The notes below the pieces were generated by a model. The model saw only the letters and a list, made by a program, of their open reading frames with translations. It was not told where the DNA came from and did not search any database. 7,465 nucleotides of DNA, from assembly GCA_937128785.1 (NCBI GenBank), contig CAKZMS010000070.1:1-7465 (forward strand), read 5' to 3'. Numbering within the stretch: the first letter of the stretch is position 1; every line of letters begins with the position of its first letter. Made by a program: the position numbers and the translations under genes. This document shows positions 1 through 4,697 of the stretch, one piece after another. Source of the DNA: an uncultured Opitutaceae bacterium (GTDB lineage Bacteria; Verrucomicrobiota; Verrucomicrobiia; Opitutales; Opitutaceae).

Positions 1-695
1 TCCGGCATGAGAATATCCAACATCACCAGGTCCACCTCCGCGCGCTCCAGAATCTCAAGGCCGCCCACGCCCCGATCCGCCGTGATCACGGTAAACCCCA
101 TCCGTTCGAGTCGGCGACCGATGACTTTCAGATTCATCCGATCGTCATCCACCAACAGCAGCCTCGCGCCTTCATGGCCTTGACTGGCAGCAAAGGGCGT
201 CATCGTGCCCGAGGATTTTTCATTCTGCGCGACCAGACTGGTCACGGCGCCGGCGGAATCATCCGCGGGCTTGCCGCCGTCAATCGCGCGGTGCAATCGC
301 ACCAGCGACTCGTTGAGCGCCAATATATCCGCCCGCAAGACATCGGACCCGGTCACCGGCATCGCTTCCAAGGCTTTGCGGCAGTCTGACTCCAAACCGC
401 TCACCCGTTCGCCCAACTCGGTGACGAGACTCCTAACCTTTTCCGTGATCGGTTCCTTGCTCTGATGATTGAGCAGATCATTCAGCCTTCCGGTGATCTT
501 TTGGGCACCGTCCCGGAGAGAGCTCAACGTCGAGTCCAGGCATACCTTTTCGGCAGGCGAAGCCACGTCCTCGACCAGATCCAGCAGCCCCAATACCTGC
601 CCCAGCGGCACGGTGACGCGGTGTTTCCAGCGCGCGACCCGGTGCAACTCGACTGTGGTCGAGTCATGCTCGGAGGGCGAGGCGGAAGACGTCAT
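1..695 (-). CDS. HisKA-like / receiver-domain signalling protein, C-terminus cut by window edge
   Basis: Reading the minus strand from the ATG at 695-693 gives 231 uninterrupted codons running off the window. Residues about 22-78 resemble a histidine-kinase dimerisation domain. The stretch around H25 (KHRVTVPLGQVLGLLDL) lines up with the H-box pattern SHELRTPLNxILGxxxLL, and the downstream helix ends LNDLLNHQS. Residues 84-140 are a helical, charged linker. Residues 178-231 are the start of a response-regulator receiver: LLLVDDDRMN supplies the acidic pair D183/D184, and VMLDILMP supplies the phosphoacceptor D227. No ATPase N-box or G-box lies between the two parts, so it should not autophosphorylate like a normal hybrid kinase. 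It may be a dimerising response regulator or a phosphotransfer partner. An output domain may follow beyond the edge. It is divergent from the WD40 gene. There is no clear ribosome binding site, so the start rests on the ATG and on where homology-like sequence begins. Confidence 0.85.
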   Translation of the reverse strand, partial: MTSSASPSEHDSTTVELHRVARWKHRVTVPLGQVLGLLDLVEDVASPAEKVCLDSTLSSLRDGAQKITGRLNDLLNHQSKEPITEKVRSLVTELGERVSGLESDCRKALEAMPVTGSDVLRADILALNESLVRLHRAIDGGKPADDSAGAVTSLVAQNEKSSGTMTPFAASQGHEGARLLLVDDDRMNLKVIGRRLERMGFTVITADRGVGGLEILERAEVDLVMLDILMP

Positions 696-799
696 CGGGC
701 TTATTGCAGGGGATTTACCCTAAGGCTGTCCAACCCATTTGGGCCTATCGCTCGTTCTGCCCCTTGCGTGGGCGGGAATTTCCCTGCTGAGTTGCGCTC
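696..799. promoter_or_regulatory. Divergent intergenic region between the receiver gene and the WD40 operon
   Basis: These 104 bases lie between two divergent starts and must hold the promoter for the plus-strand operon and probably that of the minus-strand gene. I cannot see a convincing -35/-10 pair. The only notable elements are a near-palindrome GGGAATTTCCC at 774-784 (5-base arms around one T), 15 bases before the WD40 ATG, and a weak AGGG/CCCT inverted repeat around 708-724. Either could be an operator or chance. Confidence 0.35.
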
Positions 800-1804
800 A
801 TGCAGTTGACCAAACACTGGGCCGTGGTGCTGGAGGATTACGTCATCGATCTCGCTTGGGCGGCCGATGGTGCGTCGGTCGTGGCCGCCTCGGCGGACGG
901 TCCGGTTTCCGTTTTCGACTTGGCCGACGGAGCGGTGAAACACGTCCTGCCTGGCGACGAAGATGGCACGAACGCCATCGCCGCGCATCCGACCCTGCCT
1001 ATCCTCGCTTCCGGAGGCCAGGACGGCGTCGTCCGGCTGTGGGACATCGCGGCCGGCCAAGCGGTGGCCTCGGTTGCGCTCGAAGCTGGGTGGATTGATC
1101 ACCTCAGCTGGTCACCAGACGGCAAAACGCTCGCGGCGGCGGCGGGCCGCACCCTCGTGCTGTTCAACCCGGATGGCACCGTGCGCCACACGTTCGATCC
1201 CGCACCCAAAACCATCAGCGCCATCGCGTGGCAACCCGCCGGCGGTTGCCTCGCGGCCGCTTATTTCGGCGGGGTGGTGATGTGGGATGCGGATGATTAC
1301 ATCGCCCAGCAGGAATTCGCCTACGCCAACGGCATCCACACACTCGCGTGGTCGGCGGACAGCCGGTGGCTGGTATCGGGCAATCAGGATCCCAGTGTGC
1401 ACCTCTGGCTGCCGGAGAAGGAAGACGAGTTTCACATGAGTGGCTATGAATCCAAAGTGAAGCACATCTCGTTTGATCGCACCGGTCGTTGGCTCGCGAC
1501 CAGTGGTGGTCGGGAAGGTTGCGTATGGGATTGCGAGGGCGACGGGCCCGAAGGCCGCGAGCCCGCCATGCTGCCACACGACGCTCCGATGTGCGCGGTG
1601 GCCTACCAGAATCAACACGGCATCGTCGCCACCGCCGCCCAGGACGGCACGGTGCGGCTGTGGAGCCCGGAGCGCCAAAACCCCCTGCGGGCCAACGTCA
1701 AACTCCCGCACCCCGCCACCCAGTTGGCTTGGGCTCCGGACGACAGCTATCTGGCGATCGGTAACGAACAGGGCGTCGCTTATGTGCTCAAGGTGGAGTC
1801 TTGA
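800..1804 (+). CDS. WD40-repeat beta-propeller protein
   Basis: This 334-residue protein is built almost entirely of WD40-type repeats. Eight units can be traced from their strand endings: VFD (38-40), LWD (80-82), LFN (121-123), MWD (161-163), LWL (202-204), VWD (242-244), LWS (287-289) and a final YVL (328-330). Most are preceded by an SPDGK- or QDGxVRLW-like turn. That predicts one closed propeller of seven or eight blades. There is no signal peptide or membrane segment, so it should be cytoplasmic. WD40 propellers normally act as protein-binding platforms and rarely as enzymes. As the first gene of the tight run into the TIR gene (43-base gap), it is a plausible scaffold or sensor for the TIR protein, which is inference. 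Similar small bacterial WD40 proteins also occur, from memory, beside CobW-type GTPases; none is in this window. The start is the first ATG of the frame and directly precedes blade one. Confidence 0.9.
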   Translation: MQLTKHWAVVLEDYVIDLAWAADGASVVAASADGPVSVFDLADGAVKHVLPGDEDGTNAIAAHPTLPILASGGQDGVVRLWDIAAGQAVASVALEAGWIDHLSWSPDGKTLAAAAGRTLVLFNPDGTVRHTFDPAPKTISAIAWQPAGGCLAAAYFGGVVMWDADDYIAQQEFAYANGIHTLAWSADSRWLVSGNQDPSVHLWLPEKEDEFHMSGYESKVKHISFDRTGRWLATSGGREGCVWDCEGDGPEGREPAMLPHDAPMCAVAYQNQHGIVATAAQDGTVRLWSPERQNPLRANVKLPHPATQLAWAPDDSYLAIGNEQGVAYVLKVES

Positions 1805-1847
1805 TGGTCTTGCTCCCGCTGCATTGATCACCTGAATTGAATCGGTC

Positions 1848-3161
1848 ATGTCCGCTGACACCCATCCTCCCGAACTGCCCAAGCCTACGCTGTTCATCAG
1901 CTATGCATCGCAGGACCGGGATGCCGCCCGCCGGATCCGCGACACGTTGATCGCGCAAGGGATCGACGTTTGGTATGACGAGGAAGAGCTGACGGGAGGA
2001 GACGCTTGGGATCAGATGATCCGCCAACGTATCCGCGAATGTGACTACTTCATGCCTGTCATCTCGGGCACCACCCAGCGACGGCGCGAAGGCTATTTCC
2101 GTAGGGAATGGCGCCAGGCGGCCGAGCGCACCCTGGATATGGCCGATGACGTGATGTTCATTCTGCCAGTCAATATTTCGGAGGTGGGCGAAGCAACCGC
2201 CCGGGTTCCCGAACAATTCAAGAATGTGCATTGGACCCGTTGCTCCGACGGCGAGCCCAATGCCGCGCTGACGGAACTCGGTCGACGCATTCTGCGTGGT
2301 GATGACGCCGTGCCCGCGGCCAAACCATCCGTCCCCCGTACGGTCCGAGCGAAAGCCCCCGCCCCGCAATCGACTGAGCCCACGGGACGAAAAGGCAAAC
2401 ACCTGCCCCCCTATCCTCCCCAGCCTCAGCGCACGGAAAATGAGGCGGCGTGGCTGCACGTGTTCAATCTGATGGTCTGGGTGGTACGTTGCATGTATCG
2501 CGCCTACATCGGGTTTCCCCGCATCCTGCGAATCATCGTCATCCTGTGGCTGTTGGTAATGTTGATGAAGAGCTGCCAAGGCCCCGAAGTCAGCGGGCCG
2601 ACAAACGACATCCCGGATCCCGGATTGCAGGAGCTCTTGGATGAGGTGACCGGTCCGAACACCCTCAGTGATCTACCTGGCGAAGCGGACGACGAGGGAG
2701 AGGTAAGCGGTTTTGGAAAATTCCTGGGAGCGGTCGCCGATATCGCTCAAGCCGGCCGCACCCTGGCCATGACTCCGTTTTACACCGGCGAAGCAACGGC
2801 CGAGCACGATGAGTATGCCGATCAGGTGTTTCAAGACACGCTCGGCCGACTGCAGCACGCGCACCGGGAGGAGCTTTCCTTCAGCCCGATGCCACTCGGG
2901 ATCGATCCCACCCCGACGGCGCTGGCCCAACGCATCGGCCGCACGGAAGCCACTTACCTTCTGACGGGTTGGGTCGAGGCCGAGACCGCGGAGCAATCCG
3001 CCCGACTCCATGTCGTGCTGCATCCCGCCGACCCAGCGCGCCCGCGCTGGATTGACTCGTTTGCAATCGCAGATCACTCCCCTCAGGCCGTCGCCGAAAT
3101 CATCGCTGCTCAAATCGCAGAGATCGGAGTATTCGAGTCACCTTCGACCGAAGCTCCCTGA
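1848..3161 (+). CDS. TIR-domain membrane protein with TolB/FlgO-like C-terminal domain
   Basis: Of 437 residues, 13-150 form a bacterial TIR (TIR_2-type) domain: TLFISYASQD (box 1), VWYDEEELTGGDAW (BB-loop region, 41-54) and the DYFMPVIS strand (66-73). By hand alignment to human SARM1 (FISY, ...LEAGKFEDKLI), the catalytic Glu642 position is W54 here, with D55 beside it, so NAD-cleaving activity is not assured. Residues 151-200 are a Pro/Ala-rich linker. A hydrophobic span at about 226-241 (IIVILWLLVMLM) is a likely transmembrane helix, and 201-220 may lie in the membrane surface. Basic residues before and acidic residues after it predict the TIR domain inside and the rest outside. Residues 303-427 resemble the TolB N-terminal/FlgO-like fold: LAMTPF, EYADQVFQDTLGRL, and ATYLLTGWVEAE followed by RLHVVLHP. 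This suggests an envelope-sensing part joined to a cytoplasmic TIR effector or adaptor. No Shine-Dalgarno is visible before ATG 1848. The TIR call is firm, the C-terminal call moderate. Confidence 0.92.
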   Translation: MSADTHPPELPKPTLFISYASQDRDAARRIRDTLIAQGIDVWYDEEELTGGDAWDQMIRQRIRECDYFMPVISGTTQRRREGYFRREWRQAAERTLDMADDVMFILPVNISEVGEATARVPEQFKNVHWTRCSDGEPNAALTELGRRILRGDDAVPAAKPSVPRTVRAKAPAPQSTEPTGRKGKHLPPYPPQPQRTENEAAWLHVFNLMVWVVRCMYRAYIGFPRILRIIVILWLLVMLMKSCQGPEVSGPTNDIPDPGLQELLDEVTGPNTLSDLPGEADDEGEVSGFGKFLGAVADIAQAGRTLAMTPFYTGEATAEHDEYADQVFQDTLGRLQHAHREELSFSPMPLGIDPTPTALAQRIGRTEATYLLTGWVEAETAEQSARLHVVLHPADPARPRWIDSFAIADHSPQAVAEIIAAQIAEIGVFESPSTEAP

Positions 3162-3176
3162 GCCCGAACCGACCCG

Positions 3177-3461
3177 ATGCACAACCTGATCCCGGCCGCG
3201 GACGATCGTTCGCAGATCGACCCCAGTCACACGCGGGCGATCAAAACCTGGGTGGCCGAGGAACTCCGACTGGGCGAAGACGATGTCGTTTCCGTGATGG
3301 AGTCCGGCTGCGTCGATCCCGGCTGTCCACTGGTCGAAACCACCATCGCCGTGTTTGGCGCGGACGGCCGCACCCGCCACTGGAAACTCACCCGGCAACG
3401 GTTTGCCGTCGCGAAATTCATCGTGAAACAAGCGCTCGCCCAAGCGCCTAAAATCTCCTAA
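3177..3461 (+). CDS. Small conserved-looking protein with C-x4-C 'CVDPGCP' motif
   Basis: A 94-residue soluble protein without signal peptide, starting 15 bases after the TIR stop and ending 16 bases before the amidase start. The central motif ESGCVDPGCPLVETTIAVF (42-60) has two cysteines, C45 and C50, flanking Asp-Pro-Gly. It is followed by a second strand, RTRHWKLTR (65-73), and a short C-terminal helix. I recall a family of uncharacterised bacterial small proteins with a similar ADPGCPPVET signature, sometimes near WD40 and CobW-type metallochaperone genes, but I cannot confirm membership. The cysteine pair could bind a metal or form a disulphide. The coordinates and reality of the gene are well supported by its fit between neighbours and by the motif. 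The function is unknown. Confidence 0.8.
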   Translation: MHNLIPAADDRSQIDPSHTRAIKTWVAEELRLGEDDVVSVMESGCVDPGCPLVETTIAVFGADGRTRHWKLTRQRFAVAKFIVKQALAQAPKIS

Positions 3462-3477
3462 GGCTTCGACTCGAATC

Positions 3478-4356
3478 GTGGAGTATCGGCGAGAGTTTTT
3501 GAAAAAGTCCCTGTGGTCCGCCCTCGCATTGTGGGCGGCTCCGCTTGGCGTCTGGGCGGCCGACCCGACCCAACACATCGTGAAAAAAGGCGATACGCTG
3601 AGCGCTATCGCCAAGAAATACGGTACCTCGATCAAAGCCCTCAAGGCCGCCAACGGACTCAAGTCCGACACGATCCAAGTCGGGCAGAAACTGAAACTTC
3701 CCACGTCGGCGATCTCCGGCATCCACGTCGTCAGCAAGGGCGAGACATTGAGCGTAATCGCAGTTTCCTACGGCACGAGCGTGCGAAGACTCAAAAGCGA
3801 TAACGGACTTAAATCGGACCTCATCAAAGTCGGGCAAAAGCTCAAAGTGCCGGGGGGCGGCAGCAGGGGGAGTCCCGCATTTCTCGCGCCGGTCATCGCC
3901 GCGACGAATCGGGTCCGCGTCGACTCGAACCGCTGGCGCTACATCGTCTGTCACCACAGTGCGATCGAGGCGGGCAATGCCGAGGTCTACGGACGTGCCC
4001 ACAAGCGCCGCGGCATGGAGCACGGGTTGGCGTATCACTTTGTCATCGGCAACGGTAAGGATTCCGGCGACGGCGAGATCGAGATCGGTCCCCGCTGGAC
4101 CAACCAGCTGCGCGGCGGCCATGTGCGCAGCACGCGGGTGAACGACAGCGGCATTGGCATCTGCATCGTGGGCAATCTCCAAAACCATGCTCCGACCCGG
4201 CGTCAGCGCCAAGCGATGAACGAGCTCCTCGATTTTCTCGCCGAAGGTCACACCCGCCGTGGAGTGAGCGTCACCGTGCACAAGCGGGTGGACAAAAACC
4301 ACACCGTCTGCCCCGGCCGCCACTTCCCTTACGGCGACCTGGATCGATTCGCTTAG
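3478..4356 (+). CDS. Tat-exported LysM N-acetylmuramoyl-L-alanine amidase (Amidase_2/T7 lysozyme type)
   Basis: A 292-residue peptidoglycan hydrolase starting at GTG 3478. The N-terminus YRREFLKK plus a hydrophobic stretch ending GVWA-AD is a good twin-arginine signal (R-R-x-F-L-K), with cleavage likely after A27. Two tandem LysM domains (about 32-76 and 82-126) share HxVxKGDTLSxIAxxYGTS and GLKSDxIxVGQKLKxP, and should anchor it to cell-wall glycan. The catalytic domain (153-292) aligns by eye with T7 lysozyme: H159 in VCHHSA for H17, Y186 in LAYHF for Y46, H268 in VHKR for H122, C278 in TVCPG for C130. T276 takes the place of K128, as in many peptidoglycan-recognition-type amidases. GIGICIVGNL matches SIGVCLVGGI. 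All three zinc ligands are present, so it should be active, cleaving the MurNAc-L-Ala bond outside the cytoplasm. It sits last in the tight four-gene run and may be co-transcribed with the TIR gene. The GTG start is chosen because it precedes the full Tat motif. Confidence 0.92.
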   Translation: MEYRREFLKKSLWSALALWAAPLGVWAADPTQHIVKKGDTLSAIAKKYGTSIKALKAANGLKSDTIQVGQKLKLPTSAISGIHVVSKGETLSVIAVSYGTSVRRLKSDNGLKSDLIKVGQKLKVPGGGSRGSPAFLAPVIAATNRVRVDSNRWRYIVCHHSAIEAGNAEVYGRAHKRRGMEHGLAYHFVIGNGKDSGDGEIEIGPRWTNQLRGGHVRSTRVNDSGIGICIVGNLQNHAPTRRQRQAMNELLDFLAEGHTRRGVSVTVHKRVDKNHTVCPGRHFPYGDLDRFA

Positions 4357-4386
4357 CGAACCAAATATACCGCCATACGGCGTTAA

Positions 4387-4410
4387 ACGATCGTCATAAC
4401 GGATACGTTA
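4387..4410. repeat. Cluster of short CGTTA/TAACG palindromes
   Basis: A perfect 8-base palindrome ACGATCGT (4387-4394) is followed at once by TAACG-GATA-CGTTA (4397-4410), a 5-bp inverted repeat with a four-base loop. A further CGTTAA lies just upstream at 4381-4386. The clustering suggests a protein-binding site or a small end-of-operon hairpin. Each element alone is short enough to arise by chance. Confidence 0.35.
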
Positions 4411-4463
4411 CGCGTTTATCATCCCCTCATAAAGGCCACAATCTTTCACGTATTAATTTCGTG

Positions 4464-4477
4464 CATAATGGGTTATG
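4464..4477. repeat. Short inverted repeat CATAA-TGGG-TTATG upstream of the Fur-like box
   Basis: The 5-base arms are exact and separated by TGGG, with the right arm ending nine bases before the larger palindrome at 4486. It shares the ATAAT core of Fur hexamers but matches a full Fur box poorly. It could be a secondary operator or part of a -10 region. Confidence 0.3.
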
Positions 4478-4485
4478 AATCCCAC

Positions 4486-4514
4486 TAGATGATACTGAGA
4501 TTAATTATCATCTA
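4486..4514. promoter_or_regulatory. Putative Fur box within a 29-bp palindrome
   Basis: TAGATGATA (4486-4494) and TATCATCTA (4506-4514) are perfect 9-base inverted arms separated by 11 bases. The inner 19 bases at 4491-4509 (GATACTGAGATTAATTATC) match the classical Fur consensus GATAATGATAATCATTATC at 15 of 19 positions by direct count. It sits about 190 bases before a siderophore-type receptor gene, the expected setting for Fur-Fe(II) repression. The regulator itself is not in the window, so a DtxR-like or other iron regulator is possible. The palindrome is seen directly; the Fur assignment is inferred from the match and the target. Confidence 0.72.
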
Positions 4515-4545
4515 AACTTGACTTGATACCCAGTCTCATCAGAAA

Positions 4546-4570
4546 AGACCTATCTTCTGCGAATAGGTCT
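4546..4570 (+). other. Leader stem-loop 1 (possible attenuator)
   Basis: AGACCTAT (4546-4553) and ATAGGTCT (4563-4570) form a perfect 8-bp stem with a 9-base loop, followed by CATTTTC. The short T-run resembles a weak terminator in the direction of the receptor. On the opposite strand the stem is likewise followed by four Ts. It lies downstream of the Fur-like box, so it is probably transcribed as part of the receptor leader. Confidence 0.45.
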
Positions 4571-4607
4571 CATTTTCAATGTGGTCGAAACAAGGAAGTC
4601 CGGAATT

Positions 4608-4625
4608 CGAACCCTTTGGGGTTCG
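4608..4625 (+). other. Leader stem-loop 2
   Basis: CGAACCC (4608-4614) pairs with GGGTTCG (4619-4625) around a TTTG tetraloop: a 7-bp perfect hairpin between leader stem-loops 1 and 3. The sequence around TTCGAACC recalls a tRNA T-loop, but no cloverleaf can be built from it. Confidence 0.4.
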
Positions 4626-4639
4626 GTCACGAACGCATC

Positions 4640-4665
4640 GCCGCCGGGTTTGGTCGCCCGGCGGC
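4640..4665 (+). other. Leader stem-loop 3, GC-rich, just before the receptor start
   Basis: GCCGCCGGG (4640-4648) pairs with CCCGGCGGC (4657-4665), a perfect 9-bp all-G/C stem with an 8-base loop (TTTGGTCG), ending 32 bases before ATG 4698. There is no T-run after it, so it is not a classical terminator. It is the most stable element of the leader and could affect translation or mRNA stability. Confidence 0.5.
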
Positions 4666-4697
4666 CTCCGCCAAACCTCCACTCCCTTTCATCCATC

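Larger units (their letters stand above)
4357..4697. other. AT-rich intergenic region: operon end, iron-responsive promoter and receptor leader
   Basis: These 341 bases lie between the amidase stop and the receptor ATG. Bases 4357-4580 are conspicuously richer in A/T than any flanking gene, while 4581-4697 return to high GC. I find no strong intrinsic terminator for the amidase operon; the best is a 4-bp CGCC/GGCG stem at 4371-4382 without a U-run. The region holds short palindromes (4387-4410, 4464-4477), the Fur-like palindrome (4486-4514) and three stem-loops (4546-4665), listed separately. A TTGACT hexamer at 4518-4523 lacks a good -10 at normal spacing, so the promoter cannot be placed exactly. 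Confidence 0.6.

Noticed and set aside
1112..1897. Long minus-strand open frame opposite the WD40 gene
   Set aside because: The translation is low-complexity with no domain, and it lies wholly antisense to a clear WD40 protein. It is a shadow expected in GC-rich DNA.
2560..2580. Possible lipobox at C243 of the TIR protein
   Set aside because: M-K-S-C does not fit the lipobox and lies at mid-protein after a transmembrane span, not at an N-terminal signal.
3448..4323. Minus-strand open frame opposite the amidase
   Set aside because: It mirrors a gene with a complete zinc site and LysM repeats, and its own translation shows no recognisable motif.
4371..4386. Intrinsic terminator after the amidase gene
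   Set aside because: There is only a 4-bp stem and no run of Ts.
4590..4630. tRNA-like T-loop (GGTTCGAAT-type) on the minus strand
   Set aside because: The flanking T-stem does not pair fully and no acceptor, D or anticodon arm can be built.
4490..4680. TPP (CTGAGA) or cobalamin riboswitch
   Set aside because: The CTGAGA falls inside the Fur-like palindrome. The other conserved boxes of either class are missing.
4581..4697. N-terminal extension of the receptor from GTG 4581
   Set aside because: It would put 39 residues, encoded across two strong leader hairpins, before an intact signal peptide that begins at ATG 4698.
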